From positions 565,384 to 629,383 of the forward strand of contig NZ_LUKD01000001.1 of NCBI RefSeq assembly GCF_001592745.1: a stretch of DNA of 64,000 nt, in the 5' to 3' direction. The position numbers and the translations under genes are program-made. Positions 45,562 to 54,883 of the stretch are shown piece by piece (the stretch's first letter is position 1; every line of letters starts with the position of its first letter). This DNA is from Bdellovibrio bacteriovorus (GTDB lineage: Bacteria > Bdellovibrionota > Bdellovibrionia > Bdellovibrionales > Bdellovibrionaceae). Under the pieces are notes generated by a model that saw nothing but the letters and a program-made list of their open reading frames with translations, was not told where the DNA came from and did not search any database.

Positions 45562-45598
45562 CCCCTAAGATCAGGATAATGATCTTAGGGGGCTTTTT
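45562..45598 (+). terminator. Terminator overlapping the thpR ribosome site
   Basis: A perfect 12-bp stem (CCCCTAAGATCA with TGATCTTAGGGG), 6-nt loop, then GCTTTTT; the next base is the ATG of thpR. The GGGGG of the 3' arm is also the only possible Shine-Dalgarno site for thpR. Confidence 0.85.
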
Positions 45599-46216
45599 AT
45601 GACTAGAAGACTGTTCTTCGCTCTTAATGCCACGGATCCTCTTTCCGAATCCTTCCTACCCACTTACAAAAAATTGAAAATCAATGCCGATCGGCGAGAA
45701 ATCAATGTGAAGTGGGTTCCTGTTGATAACTTCCACATCACCGTGAGTTTTTTAGGCGAGCAGCCTGAAGAAAAAATTCCGGCATTGATGGAGGCTTTAA
45801 AGGAAGTTTGCACCCTCTTCACTCCCTTCGACTTAAAAATTGAAGATATGGGAGCTTTCTCTAATGAACACGACGCCCGAGTTCTGTGGCTGGGTGTTCA
45901 AAATAAAAGATACTTAGGTGAATTTAAGTATGCTCTGGACGATCTGCTATTAGAACGCGGATTGATTCAACACCCGGATGCTCGCGAATTCAAACCTCAC
46001 TTGACCTTCGGAAGACTTCGCAATCCCCGCAGCGTGAAAGACATGATTTCACCATTTAAAAGAAAAAGTTTTGGAAAAATTCATGTGAGTGAAATTGTGC
46101 TTTATGAATCAAAACTTCAAGGCGTGTTTCCCGTTTATACGCCGATTTTACGCTGCCCTCTTTCGGGCGACGAAAAGCTCGTGGAAGAAGAGGCTTTCCC
46201 GATTATCGCACCATAA
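45599..46216 (+). CDS. thpR: RNA 2',3'-cyclic phosphodiesterase (2H family)
   Basis: Opens 2',3'-cyclic phosphate ends of RNA, cytoplasmic; formerly called 2'-5' RNA ligase LigT. 205 residues with the two HxTx motifs that define the 2H family: DNFHITVSFLG and FKPHLTFGRLR, about 85 residues apart as expected. The start MTRRLFFALNATDP is usual for the family. Its ATG sits directly on the T-run of the terC terminator, so expression depends on read-through or on an internal start. Confidence 0.92.
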   Translation: MTRRLFFALNATDPLSESFLPTYKKLKINADRREINVKWVPVDNFHITVSFLGEQPEEKIPALMEALKEVCTLFTPFDLKIEDMGAFSNEHDARVLWLGVQNKRYLGEFKYALDDLLLERGLIQHPDAREFKPHLTFGRLRNPRSVKDMISPFKRKSFGKIHVSEIVLYESKLQGVFPVYTPILRCPLSGDEKLVEEEAFPIIAP

Positions 46217-46219
46217 AAA

Positions 46220-46241
46220 AAAGGGAGCTGACGCTCCCTTT
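46220..46241. terminator. Bidirectional terminator
   Basis: AAAGGGAGC stem with GCTCCCTTT and a TGAC loop, between convergent thpR and the small secreted gene; eight As on the left give the minus-strand transcript a long U-run. Confidence 0.85.
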
Positions 46242-46244
46242 GCT

Positions 46245-46631
46245 TTATCTGTGGGCCCATCCGTAAAGGCGGATGTAGATAGTGCTGTTCTTTAAATAGA
46301 ACATCAAATCGCCATAATAATGACCTTCAAATTGCGGCCAGAAGAAAACTCTTGTCCAGCATGTTTGGCGCGGAGGCAGAACCTTCGGGCAATTCGAAGT
46401 TGCATCGTAGGCTTGCCCACGAATGGAGATCCCTTGCAGATCTACTTGTTGGTCACCCGCAGTTAAAGAAAAATCCGCATACATACGGCTATTCACCCAA
46501 GTAGAACCAAAGTTGTAACTATAGTATTGGTCCTGTTGCTTGCCTGGCTCCACAGTCAGAGCTGTGACGTCATTTGCTGAAGCCATCACGCTTGAAAAAA
46601 TCAAAGACGCGAAAAGAAGTAGTTTCATCAT
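46245..46631 (-). CDS. Small secreted protein with a single Ig-like (choice-of-anchor/ASPM-type) domain
   Basis: 128 residues, signal peptide MMKLLLFASLIFSSVMASA. The mature part fits one seven-strand Ig-like domain of the ASPM/SPD-2/Hydin kind: VNSRMYADFSLTAGDQQVDLQGISIRG, then NCPKVLPPRQTCWTRVFFWPQFEGHYYGDLMF, where the paired cysteines around a Pro-rich loop and the following F-P-G pattern are characteristic. Usually such domains occur in tandem in large proteins; a lone secreted copy is unusual. GGGGGAAC precedes two adjacent ATGs. Confidence 0.65.
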   Translation of the reverse strand: MMKLLLFASLIFSSVMASANDVTALTVEPGKQQDQYYSYNFGSTWVNSRMYADFSLTAGDQQVDLQGISIRGQAYDATSNCPKVLPPRQTCWTRVFFWPQFEGHYYGDLMFYLKNSTIYIRLYGWAHR

Positions 46632-46710
46632 AGTTCCCCCTACTCATAAAGTCTGAAAGACCCAAGCTTGTGAATCAATGCAAATGCTCTAAATTTACGC
46701 ACAGGGTTGC

Positions 46711-46729
46711 AAAAAAGAAGCAGGCACCT
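46711..46729 (+). repeat. Copy 1 of a dispersed short repeat
   Basis: AAAAAAGAAGCAGGCACCT immediately beyond the stop codon of the DUF4239 gene. The same 19 bases occur twice more at 49165-49226. The adjoining GCAGG-CA-CCTGC (46720-46731) makes this copy palindromic. Confidence 0.75.
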
Positions 46730-46730
46730 G

Positions 46731-47486
46731 CTACATGCTTTCTAAGACGCGAATCATGGCGTCTTCATGTGGCTGAATGAGCCCCCGCCCGGGTCTATCT
46801 AAATCTTGGATAAGCACAATGACGACGGCAAAGAGGATTCCTAGAACCAGAGGTGCTTTGGCGCTGTGCTTTTTTATTCCCAGGGAATAACTTAATGAGG
46901 CGAGGCCCATCGCCGCAATCAGAATGAGAACATCGAAGACCACTTCGGGCACGTGATTTTCAGAAGCAAAAAGTCTTTCTCCGTCCACATCAATCAGATC
47001 GTTATTCGCTTGAATGAACGTGGCGGCAACAGGGGACATGTTGTTTTTTACAAGCTTCGTGGTTTCTTGCCATATCTTGGTTTGCAGAGCTTGCATATTC
47101 TGGATGAACTCGCGCTTGCCATTACGAATCGACGTGAAGAATTCAATGCGCTGTTGAGTGTATTCTTTTAAAAGTCTTCGGTACTCTTGAACTTGATCTT
47201 GGGGAAACAAGTCACTGCGCAAATAGGCTGTGCCGATAGTGTTGGACTCTTTTAATACCAACGAGCTGCGCGTATCAAATCTTGATATTGCCATTGAAAA
47301 AGTAAATCCCAGCAATAGAGCTAATAGACCGAGAATCGTGGTTGAGAGAAATTCTGTCGAACCCGGTTCGGCTCTATCTTTTTTGCCGGCGATATAGTGA
47401 GAAAGCAGTGAAACCGCGCTAAAAAAAACGATAAGCCCAATGAATATCACCCAAAGTTTGGTGTTATAAAAAAATTCCATCTGCAT
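46731..47486 (-). CDS. DUF4239 (bestrophin-like domain) membrane protein
   Basis: 251 residues with the DUF4239 layout: two N-terminal helices (about 11-30 and 45-66, with TTILGLLALLLGFTFSMAISRFDTRS), a long cytoplasmic or periplasmic helical loop with VLKESNTIGTAYLR and YRRLLKEYTQQRIEF, and two C-terminal helices. It ends in EDAMIRVLESM. The function of this family is unproven; a channel role has been suggested from similarity to bestrophins. Stands alone on the minus strand. A copy of the GCAGGCACCT repeat directly follows its stop codon. Confidence 0.82.
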   Translation of the reverse strand: MQMEFFYNTKLWVIFIGLIVFFSAVSLLSHYIAGKKDRAEPGSTEFLSTTILGLLALLLGFTFSMAISRFDTRSSLVLKESNTIGTAYLRSDLFPQDQVQEYRRLLKEYTQQRIEFFTSIRNGKREFIQNMQALQTKIWQETTKLVKNNMSPVAATFIQANNDLIDVDGERLFASENHVPEVVFDVLILIAAMGLASLSYSLGIKKHSAKAPLVLGILFAVVIVLIQDLDRPGRGLIQPHEDAMIRVLESM

Positions 47487-47864
47487 TCCCTTGACCCCTG
47501 TATAAGCTTATTAAGGCACACAAATCTAGGCAAAACAAATCGGATCTCTCAACAGCGGAGCGGCTCTCTCCACAACTTACTAAACAGAATTCTTCAATAA
47601 AAAAGCGGTCAAACACGTACGCTGAGCGCGCGTTTTTCTTATATAGGAACAATGCTTTTCGCTATAGGAAGGACCTAAATTAAGGCTCATTTGTGTCACT
47701 CTCACGCCTCTTATGGGTATAGGCAGGTTTATTTAGTTTAGAGCGCCTAAAATATCAACGGCGCAAAAGTGGCCCCTGTCAAAATCATTACAGTGGAATT
47801 TTTTCTGAGGAAACTCTAACTTCACCTGGTTGGAAAAAATCAAAAATCTAGAAAGGTTCCTGTT
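47487..47864. other. Divergent intergenic region, no gene seen
   Basis: 378 nt between the DUF4239 gene and a secreted-protein gene. A 62-codon minus frame here lacks a ribosome site and looks random. Two TATAGGAA copies (47643-47650 and 47664-47671) are the only repetition noticed. Probably promoter DNA for both genes. Confidence 0.6.
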
Positions 47865-48641
47865 ATGAAAAAATTGGTTTTACTTGCCCTTTTGGTTTCA
47901 GCCACTTCGAGCCTTGCTTATGCTGACAATCGCTGCGGCGGAACTCAGGGTGTTTCCTGCAATGGTTTTTACAATCGTTTCGATGCATTGAAGGTTCTTT
48001 TAGAAGTTGAAAACAGCACTCAAGATGCTGAACAGAATCTGGCTATTGTTGAAGCTGCACAAAAGCGCTACAACTTGAACTTGCGTTACGTCGTCGACAA
48101 CTTCGTTCATCTACAGCAAGCCTTAGGTGGCGGCGGCGCAACTGCGGACACCCGACAAGCCTTCAATCTAATCCTTCAAGCGCTTCGTGGACCGAGAACT
48201 CTGGATATGCTTGTTACGAGTTACATCGAACTTCTTAGAGCAGAGAACTCTAAAGAAGACGCCGCATTAAATTTTATTCTGGTAGCGGAAAAAGTGAGCT
48301 CATCACCCGCAAGTTTTTCACAGGCCAACCGTTTCTTCACTTCACTACTTCTGCTATTGGGAAACAACCATACAAACTATGCGCGAGATGTGTTTTCTAG
48401 AGCGATGTTCGTCAGTAAAACTTATTCACTAACAGATCTGCACACCAGCTTTAAAATGCTTCTAAATACTGAAAACAGCATCGAAGACTCGATTGGAAAT
48501 TTTGATCTTGTTTTAAGAGGTGCCGACCGTTGCGGCGACTTGACTAAGGCTACTTTGGATTTTCTTCAGGTTCTTCAGCAATACAGCAACTCGCAAACGA
48601 AAGAAGCCCGCAATATGTTTATTCGCCTTTACGAAATCTAA
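47865..48641 (+). CDS. Secreted helical protein with three internal repeats
   Basis: 258 residues, signal peptide MKKLVLLALLVSATSSLAYA. The mature part is built from repeats of about 85-95 residues marked by LLEVENSTQDAEQNLAIVEAA, LLRAENSKEDAALNFILVAEK and LLNTENSIEDSIGNFDLVLRG (near residues 43, 126 and 207), with a repeated xFxRFxxL / FNLILQAL / FTSLLLLL helix between. Two cysteines sit at the start (RCGG, SCNG) and one late (RCGD). This looks like an all-helical solenoid. No known family. Good terminator downstream. Confidence 0.72.
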   Translation: MKKLVLLALLVSATSSLAYADNRCGGTQGVSCNGFYNRFDALKVLLEVENSTQDAEQNLAIVEAAQKRYNLNLRYVVDNFVHLQQALGGGGATADTRQAFNLILQALRGPRTLDMLVTSYIELLRAENSKEDAALNFILVAEKVSSSPASFSQANRFFTSLLLLLGNNHTNYARDVFSRAMFVSKTYSLTDLHTSFKMLLNTENSIEDSIGNFDLVLRGADRCGDLTKATLDFLQVLQQYSNSQTKEARNMFIRLYEI

Positions 48642-48652
48642 TACTCTCTCAA

Positions 48653-48685
48653 ACAAAAGGAGTCTTTTACGACTCCTTTTGTTCT
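48653..48685. terminator. Bidirectional terminator
   Basis: ACAAAAGGAGTC stem with GACTCCTTTTGT, 6-nt loop, followed by TCTTTC on the plus strand. Confidence 0.8.
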
Positions 48686-48695
48686 TTCACGCTAC

Positions 48696-48992
48696 TTACT
48701 GGCACTGAACATTAGCCGTTGCATTCACAAAGTAGTAAGGTCCATTTGCGTAAACATAAGCGTACTGGAAGCCACCCGCTGGCACCCATACTTGGAACCA
48801 AGAATTCATCCACACGCCTGTTTGAGTCAGACCGAAAACTTGTCCTTGGCAGAAAGCATTGAAACCCGTGTAGTTATAAACCTGAACAGCGGCCCATTGA
48901 GGTGTCACTTGGAATTGCATTTGCGGAACCCACCAAGCAAAGCTCAATGAAGGCAACATAAAGCCCACGATAGCAACGAATAGATTTCTCAT
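48696..48992 (-). CDS. Small secreted aromatic-rich protein
   Basis: 98 residues from ATG 48992, which has GAGGAG five bases upstream; an in-frame Met at 49052 lacks one and would hide the signal peptide MRNLFVAIVGFMLPSLSFA. The mature protein of about 79 residues is very rich in Trp, Tyr, Phe, Gln and Asn (FAWWVPQMQFQVTPQW, GGFQYAYVYANGPYYFV) and has two cysteines, one being the penultimate residue. This could be a small beta-sandwich or a surface-adhering protein; I do not recognise it. Confidence 0.68.
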   Translation of the reverse strand: MRNLFVAIVGFMLPSLSFAWWVPQMQFQVTPQWAAVQVYNYTGFNAFCQGQVFGLTQTGVWMNSWFQVWVPAGGFQYAYVYANGPYYFVNATANVQCQ

Positions 48993-49164
48993 AAAAACTC
49001 CTCGGTTAGAACTTTCCAGAGCCTCGTAACATGGCCCTTGGCGCTGTTTCAACGAAGAAACGACCGCCTTGTACTACAAAGAAATTAAGATCGTGAACCG
49101 CTGTTTATTTCTATTTGGAAGAGAAGTTAAGACGCTCGCAGAAGGCATTTATGCGATGGGTTAC

Positions 49165-49226
49165 AAAAAAGAAGCAGGCACCTTTTGGTCGACGCGGTGT
49201 AGACCCAAAAAAGAAGCAGGCACCTT
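49165..49226 (+). repeat. Copies 2 and 3 of the dispersed short repeat
   Basis: AAAAAAGAAGCAGGCACCTT occurs at 49165-49184 and again at 49207-49226, separated by 22 nt that contain GGTC...GACC arms. Copy 1 is 2.4 kb away at 46711. All three have the same orientation and lie between genes. The 94-codon frame running through here is probably not a gene. Confidence 0.85.
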
Positions 49227-49230
49227 CAAA

Positions 49231-49260
49231 AAAAAGGAGCTATTTCTAGCTCCTTTTTTT
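49231..49260 (-). terminator. Terminator of the nuo operon
   Basis: AAAAAGGAGCTA stem with TAGCTCCTTTTT and TTTC loop, with a further A-run on the left, so the minus-strand transcript gets a long U-run. Eight nt beyond the nuoI stop codon. Confidence 0.88.
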
Positions 49261-49267
49261 GTGGTGA

Positions 49268-49792
49268 TTAGATGCCTGATTTTAGACGTTCTTCGTCGTC
49301 GACGTGGGTTTGGATACCGCCTTTTAGGTTTGGACGGTAAGCCAGGTGGTTGATGTCGTAGATGAAGTTCGCGCCGTTCACACCTGGAGTTTGCCACTCA
49401 GGGCCCAAACGGATGGCGTCCACGGGACATGCTTCTTCACAGTAGCCGCAGAATACGCAGCGAAGAATGTCGATTTCGTAGCTGATCGGGAATTTTTCGA
49501 CGTGAGGGTCGTTGTGTTCCGCAGCCACGATTTTGATACATTCTGCAGGACAGTTTGTCGCGCACAACATACAAGCTGTGCAACGAAGTGAACCGTCTTT
49601 TTTCACTGTCAAAACGTGATTCCCTTTGAAGCGAGGAGAGTATTCATACTTTTCCTCTGGGTAGTTCAACGTCATCATTTTCTTGCGGTTGAAAAGGTTC
49701 ACCAACAAGTGCTTCATGGTGATGCCAAGGCCACCAAGGACCCCGGGCAAGTACCACTTTGCTTTTTCAGAGTTATTTTGCATTACGCTCAT
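49268..49792 (-). CDS. nuoI: NADH-quinone oxidoreductase subunit I
   Basis: A peripheral-arm subunit carrying clusters N6a and N6b, at the junction to the membrane arm. 174 residues with two ferredoxin motifs: RCTACMLCATNCPAECI and RCVFCGYCEEACPVDAI, all eight cysteines present. It overlaps nuoG by 4 nt. Last gene of the nuo unit in this window; the usual downstream neighbours nuoJ-N do not follow, a terminator does. Confidence 0.95.
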   Translation of the reverse strand: MSVMQNNSEKAKWYLPGVLGGLGITMKHLLVNLFNRKKMMTLNYPEEKYEYSPRFKGNHVLTVKKDGSLRCTACMLCATNCPAECIKIVAAEHNDPHVEKFPISYEIDILRCVFCGYCEEACPVDAIRLGPEWQTPGVNGANFIYDINHLAYRPNLKGGIQTHVDDEERLKSGI

Positions 49793-51372
49793 AGGCTGCC
49801 TCTTCTAAATACAAACTCGTTCTTTTTACGAGCTTCCAAAGTCACCTGATCTTCACGCTGATTCATCGGCATGAAAGGCTGAGCTGTCGCTGTTGGGATT
49901 GTCAGGTTTTTACCTGCCAACAACAACGCGGCTTCCGTCAAAGTCAGAGCTTCAGAAACAATCGTCGTTACTTTTTTGAACTTCTGTTCAAGACCTGCGT
50001 GGTTGATGAACGTGCCATCTTTTTCCACGAAAGTTTTTGTTGGGATCAACCATACGTTGCCAGTCAAAGACATCAACGCATCGTTTTTACCCGCCTGCAA
50101 CCAGATCAAGTTTTGAGCTTTTGAAAGCTCTTTCACGCGCTCTTGGAAGTCAGGGAAAACCGCTTGGTTTTCAGGACCCGCAACAACCACAGTTTTGATC
50201 GAACCGTTACCAAGACCTTGAGTCAAATCAGCCCAAGTTGCTGTGATACCGTGTTTTTCCAAAACTTTAAGAAGACCTTTTGTATTCGGGTTTTTATCAC
50301 CGCGAAGAAGAAGGCCGTCAAAGCTGTCGAAAGTTTCTTTGTTGTTAATCCAGAAGAAGACCTTCTTAGTTTTAAATTCATTCACAAATGTAGAAACAAT
50401 CGCGTCGAATTCTTCCACTGTGTATTGTGCTGTCAAAACAAGAGCCAAAGAGTCGCCTGAAGTGTTTTTCAAAACTTCATGAGCATTCTTCGCTGCTGCT
50501 CCGCCAGCCATTTCTGTCCAACCGGAAGCACCGCGAACTTGCGCTTTCAACAAGCGAGTCTCTTTGTTCACGAACTTATAGATGTCGCGACCTTCGTCAC
50601 ACATCCAGTATCCGTTCACTTTTTCATTGTAAACAGGCTTCACGCGGAAGAAACCTTCCTTGTTGAAGTACACTTTTACGTTACAACCGTTTGAGCAACC
50701 GTTACAGACTGTTTCGGCGTCTTTGAGATACCATACGCGCTGACGGAAACGGAAATCTTTCGACGTCAATGCACCCACTGGGCAGATATCAACCGTGTTC
50801 AATGAGTATTTGTTGTTAAGCTCAACACCTTCGTGAGTTCCGATCTCAGAACGATCACCACGGTTGAAGATACCCAACTCATTTGTCTTAGAAACTTCTT
50901 CAGTGAAACGAACACAGCGAGAACACAAAATACATCTTTCGGAATCCAAAACCACTGTTGGACCCAAGTCGACCACTTTGTGTTTCTTTACTTTGGCTTC
51001 AGCCATTTCTGGATCGTACTTACCGTACTCCATGTATTGGTCTTGAAGACCGCACTCACCCGCTTGGTCACAGATAGGGCAATCCAAAGGATGGTTGATC
51101 AAGTGGAAGTCCAAGCCCCACTTTACAGCATCACGTACTTTTTCAGACGTGTTGTTGATCTTCATGCCTTCCGTAACCATTGTGTTACATGCGATTTGTA
51201 CACGTGGATTTCCTTCGATCTCCACCATACAAAGACGACATACACCTGCGACACTCAAACCAGGGTGCCAGCAGTAGTGCGCGATACGATCGCCAGACTG
51301 TTGCATGGCTTCGATAATCGACGTGCCTTCTTTTACTTCGACTTCTTTGCCATTAATGGTGCATTTCGGCAT
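49789..51372 (-). CDS. nuoG: NADH-quinone oxidoreductase subunit G (short form)
   Basis: The largest Fe-S subunit of complex I. It has the 2Fe-2S site (Cys34, 45, 48, 62), N5 with its His ligand (His94, Cys98, 101, 107), N4 (Cys147, 150, 153, 197) and the N7-type site (Cys223, 226, 230, 258). The molybdopterin-oxidoreductase-like remainder is shortened: 527 residues against about 780-910 in Thermus or E. coli. The end is intact with no frameshift sign, so this is a real short form, probably lacking most of the non-catalytic domain. Overlaps nuoF by 20 nt and nuoI by 4 nt. Confidence 0.94.
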   Translation of the reverse strand: MPKCTINGKEVEVKEGTSIIEAMQQSGDRIAHYCWHPGLSVAGVCRLCMVEIEGNPRVQIACNTMVTEGMKINNTSEKVRDAVKWGLDFHLINHPLDCPICDQAGECGLQDQYMEYGKYDPEMAEAKVKKHKVVDLGPTVVLDSERCILCSRCVRFTEEVSKTNELGIFNRGDRSEIGTHEGVELNNKYSLNTVDICPVGALTSKDFRFRQRVWYLKDAETVCNGCSNGCNVKVYFNKEGFFRVKPVYNEKVNGYWMCDEGRDIYKFVNKETRLLKAQVRGASGWTEMAGGAAAKNAHEVLKNTSGDSLALVLTAQYTVEEFDAIVSTFVNEFKTKKVFFWINNKETFDSFDGLLLRGDKNPNTKGLLKVLEKHGITATWADLTQGLGNGSIKTVVVAGPENQAVFPDFQERVKELSKAQNLIWLQAGKNDALMSLTGNVWLIPTKTFVEKDGTFINHAGLEQKFKKVTTIVSEALTLTEAALLLAGKNLTIPTATAQPFMPMNQREDQVTLEARKKNEFVFRRGSL

Positions 51373-52645
51373 ATGTCGTTCCTTTTACTTTCGAACGTCC
51401 TTCGCGGACATAGAATTCAAATTCATCTCTAAACTTAGTCACAAAGCTCAAAACCGGAAGAGCGGCTGCATCTGAAAGGGCACAGATTGTTTTCCCTTTC
51501 ATGTTGTCAGCAACTTTGATCAACAAGTCGATGTCTTGCAAACGACCGCGACCTTCCAAGATCGAGTGAAGAATCTTGTTCAACCAACCTGTACCTTCAC
51601 GGCAAGGTGTACATTGACCACAAGACTCATGCGCATAGAAGTGAGTTAAAACACCCAACATATCCACCATACATTGAGAGTCGTCGATCACGATCACCGC
51701 ACCGGAACCAAGCATGGTTCCAAGACCCGCCAATGATTCGTAATCTAGATTTGCTTTCGCCACTTCTTCTGCTGTCAAAACAGGAGCTGAAGAACCACCA
51801 GGGATAACCGCTTTGAGTTTGCGGCCTGGTTTCATGCCTCCGCCCTCTTTCATAAGCAAATCCATCAAAGGATAGCCCAATGGAACTTCGTAGTTTCCTG
51901 GAGTCATCACGTTTCCAGAAAGAGAGAACAATTTTGTTCCCGCAGATTTTTCAGTTCCATGTTTGCGGTAAGTTTGTGCGCCATCGCGAACGATGTAAGT
52001 CACAGCCGCCAAAGTTTCCACGTTGTTCACGATTGTCGGTTTACGCAAGTAACCTTGAACCGCTGGGAATGGAGGCTTCAATTTTGGTTGGCCTTTCAAG
52101 CCTTCCAAAGAAGAGATCATGCCAGTCTCTTCACCGCAGATATAAGCGCCGGCACCACGGTACACATCAAGGTCAAAGTCGAAACCTGAACCCAAGATGT
52201 TTTTGCCAAGAAGGCCTGCTGCATAAGCTTCTTTGATCGCTTTATTTAAGCATTCGATCGGGTAAACGTATTCACCACGAACGTAGATATAACCTTTATT
52301 AGACCCCACCGCGAAGCCAGAGATAATCATGCCTTCGATCAATTGATGTGGAGCACGCTCCATCATCATACGGTCTTTGAATGTTCCAGGCTCCCCTTCA
52401 TCGGCGTTGCAAAGAAGGTAACGAGGTTCTCCATTTTTAGGAAGGAAGCCCCATTTCATACCCGTTGGGAAACCCGCACCACCACGACCACGAAGACCAG
52501 AAGCTTTCACTTCGTCGATGATTTGCTGAGGTTGCATTTTCAAAGCTTTCGGCAAAGTTTCGTAACCGCCTTTAGCTTTGTAACCAGCCAAAGTTTGATA
52601 CTCTGGCAAGTGATAGAATTCCGTCAGTAATTTTGTTTCAGCCAT
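51353..52645 (-). CDS. nuoF: NADH-quinone oxidoreductase subunit F
   Basis: Binds NADH and FMN and carries 4Fe-4S cluster N3. 430 residues, full length. The nucleotide-binding segment [18 protein letters not shown], the FMN-binding [16 protein letters not shown] and the cluster motif [16 protein letters not shown] are all present. It starts on the last base of nuoE (1-nt overlap) and overlaps nuoG by 20 nt, so the E-F-G proteins, which form the NADH dehydrogenase module, are translationally linked. Confidence 0.97.
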   Translation of the reverse strand: MAETKLLTEFYHLPEYQTLAGYKAKGGYETLPKALKMQPQQIIDEVKASGLRGRGGAGFPTGMKWGFLPKNGEPRYLLCNADEGEPGTFKDRMMMERAPHQLIEGMIISGFAVGSNKGYIYVRGEYVYPIECLNKAIKEAYAAGLLGKNILGSGFDFDLDVYRGAGAYICGEETGMISSLEGLKGQPKLKPPFPAVQGYLRKPTIVNNVETLAAVTYIVRDGAQTYRKHGTEKSAGTKLFSLSGNVMTPGNYEVPLGYPLMDLLMKEGGGMKPGRKLKAVIPGGSSAPVLTAEEVAKANLDYESLAGLGTMLGSGAVIVIDDSQCMVDMLGVLTHFYAHESCGQCTPCREGTGWLNKILHSILEGRGRLQDIDLLIKVADNMKGKTICALSDAAALPVLSFVTKFRDEFEFYVREGRSKVKGTTYAEMHH

Positions 52646-53118
52646 TATTTCATTCCTCGTAGCAGATTCATTGCTGATTCCGGAGTGAGTTTCTCATGAT
52701 ACGTGTCGTTTACTTGCATCATTGGAGCCGTTCCGCAGGAACCCAAGCACTCCACTTTGCTGACTGTGAAACGGCCATCTGAAGTGACTTCGCCGTATTT
52801 CACACCCAACTCGTGGCAGATGTGGCTAGCCATCTCACGACCACCTTCAAGAGCACAGGAAATATTCGTGCATACTTGCACGTGGTATTTACCCACCGGC
52901 TTTTGATTGAACATCGTATAAAACTTAAAAACTTCGTTAATACGTGCTTCAGGGATGTCCATCACTTTAGAAAGATATGTGATCATTTCTGCAGTGACGA
53001 AACCGTTGTTTTCTTTTTGTGCGATGTAAAGGCTTGGGATGATCGCAGAATCTTTCGCTTCATAGCGATTCAATTCTTTTTTTACTTCCGCCAAACCTTG
53101 TTCACTTAGTTGAAACAT
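52645..53118 (-). CDS. nuoE: NADH-quinone oxidoreductase subunit E
   Basis: A 2Fe-2S thioredoxin-like subunit (cluster N1a) of the NADH module. 157 residues with the four ligands in VCTNISCAL and [11 protein letters not shown] and the conserved helical lead. It starts after an 82-nt gap from nuoCD, the only sizeable gap in the unit; that gap contains two alternative hairpins. Confidence 0.96.
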   Translation of the reverse strand: MFQLSEQGLAEVKKELNRYEAKDSAIIPSLYIAQKENNGFVTAEMITYLSKVMDIPEARINEVFKFYTMFNQKPVGKYHVQVCTNISCALEGGREMASHICHELGVKYGEVTSDGRFTVSKVECLGSCGTAPMMQVNDTYHEKLTPESAMNLLRGMK

Positions 53119-53163
53119 TCTTTTTCCTTTAAATTTTTCAAAACTCTAAGCTGCTTTAGCTTC

Positions 53164-53190
53164 GGGTCTTGTGACCCTCCGCTTTGAGGG
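53164..53190 (-). other. Two mutually exclusive hairpins between nuoCD and nuoE
   Basis: GGGTC-TTGT-GACCC (53164-53177) and CCCTC-CGCTTT-GAGGG (53175-53190) share the bases CCC at 53175-53177, so only one can form at a time. No U-run follows, so they are not a terminator; they may be an mRNA-processing or stability element that separates the CD and EFGI parts of the message. Confidence 0.35.
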
Positions 53191-53200
53191 CTGTCGCCCA

Positions 53201-54883
53201 CTATCTATCCAACTCACCCGCAATAAGATTCATCGAAGCGACAGTTGCGATAGCATCTGCCAACATCGCGCCTTTCACCACCGTTGGATACGATTGGTAG
53301 ATCGCGAAGCATGGTGGACGAACTTTCAAACGGTATGGATTTGCAGAGCCGTCACTCACTAGATAAAAACCTAGCTCACCGTTGGCCGCTTCCGTCGCAT
53401 CGTAAACTTCACCCACTGGAGGACGAAGACCTTTGATGATCAACATGAAGTGATTCATCAAACCCTCGATGTTTCCGTAAACATCTTTTTTCTCTGGAAG
53501 AACGATACCTTTGTCGCGGATCGTGTAATCGCCACCAGGAACGTTTTTGCAGACTTGCTCGATGATACGAACAGATTGGCGCATTTCTTCGAAACGAACC
53601 AAGTAACGGTCGTAGATGTCGCCTGTTGTTCCTACTGGAACATCAAAGTCCAAAGCGTCGTAACCGTAGTATGGTTTTGCTTTACGCAAATCCAAGTTCA
53701 CACCGGAAGCGCGAAGAAGAGGACCTGTGTAACCCCATTGAATCGCGTCTTGAGCAGAAACCGGGCACACGTTTTTCGTACGAAGGATGAAGATTTTGTT
53801 GTCCAAAACCATCGATGCCATTTCGTCTGTGCCTTTACGGATCTCTTTACAAAGAGCCAAAACTTCGTCGAACCAACCTTCCGGTGCATCTTGAGCCATA
53901 CCACCGACGCGAGTCATAGATACAGTCAAACGAGCTCCGCAAAGTTTTTCGAACAATCCGTAAACCTGTTCACGAAGACCGAACATATAGAAGAAAGAAG
54001 TCAAAGCACCCAAGTCCATCGCACCGGTACCGATAGCAATCGTGTGGTCGATGATACGAGAAAGCTCTGCCAAGATCACACGCATCGCTTGTGCCTTCGG
54101 TGGAATTTCCACACCCAACAGGCGCTCTACTGCTTTACAGTAACCAATGTTGTTCATTGGCGCAGAACAGTAGTTCAAACGATCTGTGTAAGGGATCACT
54201 TGGTTGTACGGATGAGTCTCTGCCATTTTTTCGAAACAGCGGTGAAGATATCCGATTTCATTGTTACAACGAACGATCGTCTCGCCATCCATTTCAGCCA
54301 TCACACGAAGTGTTCCGTGCATCGCTGTATGGGCAGGACCGATATTCAAAGGAACATATTTATCGTTCAACACATCACCTGGAGAACCTGGCTCGTTGTT
54401 GAAATGAATTGGCAATGAAGACGTGCAAGGTTGTTGCAAGTTTGCATCGTAGTCTTTACGAAGCGGATGACCCACGAATTGGTGGTGAGTCAAAATGCGG
54501 CGCAAGTTCGGATGACCATCGAACTTGATACCGAACATGTCGTAAGCTTCGCGCTCAAACCAGTCAGCCCCCTTCCACGCCGGAAGAACTGTGCCGATAG
54601 ATTCGTTTTCACCCACTTGCGCTTTCACGCGCAAACGAGAAGAGTCTTTGGAAGAGAATAAGTGATAGACAACATCGAAACGCTTTTCACGGTTTGGATA
54701 GTCGACACCACAAACATCCATCAAGAAATCGAACTGCCCGCTTTCACGAAGATACAAAAGCAACGCCGGAACGTCTTCTTTAGGAACTTCAAGAACATCA
54801 TCACCCACAGCGTGGATGAACTTGTAGTTCTCGATTTTGAATTTACCCGCCAGGTTTTGTTTTAAAGTCTCAAGTTTGTTCAT
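53201..54883 (-). CDS. nuoCD: NADH-quinone oxidoreductase fused subunits C and D
   Basis: Joins the 30-kDa (NuoC) and 49-kDa (NuoD) subunits of the quinone-binding module in one chain of about 560 residues. The NuoC part covers about 1-165 ([37 protein letters not shown]). NuoD follows directly, with [40 protein letters not shown] and the C-terminal LIAGELDR. I use ATG 54883 because GGAAG lies upstream and the sequence MNKLETLKQ begins the domain; a start at 54931 is also in frame. It overlaps nuoB by 14 nt. Confidence 0.95.
   Translation of the reverse strand: MNKLETLKQNLAGKFKIENYKFIHAVGDDVLEVPKEDVPALLLYLRESGQFDFLMDVCGVDYPNREKRFDVVYHLFSSKDSSRLRVKAQVGENESIGTVLPAWKGADWFEREAYDMFGIKFDGHPNLRRILTHHQFVGHPLRKDYDANLQQPCTSSLPIHFNNEPGSPGDVLNDKYVPLNIGPAHTAMHGTLRVMAEMDGETIVRCNNEIGYLHRCFEKMAETHPYNQVIPYTDRLNYCSAPMNNIGYCKAVERLLGVEIPPKAQAMRVILAELSRIIDHTIAIGTGAMDLGALTSFFYMFGLREQVYGLFEKLCGARLTVSMTRVGGMAQDAPEGWFDEVLALCKEIRKGTDEMASMVLDNKIFILRTKNVCPVSAQDAIQWGYTGPLLRASGVNLDLRKAKPYYGYDALDFDVPVGTTGDIYDRYLVRFEEMRQSVRIIEQVCKNVPGGDYTIRDKGIVLPEKKDVYGNIEGLMNHFMLIIKGLRPPVGEVYDATEAANGELGFYLVSDGSANPYRLKVRPPCFAIYQSYPTVVKGAMLADAIATVASMNLIAGELDR

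Noticed and set aside
49069..49353. 94-codon plus-strand frame over the GCAGGCACC repeats
   Set aside because: Runs through two copies of the repeat, the nuo terminator and the nuoI end; the protein is low-complexity and repeats only because the DNA repeats.
53450..54418. 322-codon plus-strand frame
   Set aside because: Antisense of nuoCD; rich in Cys, His and Thr with no domain or ribosome site.
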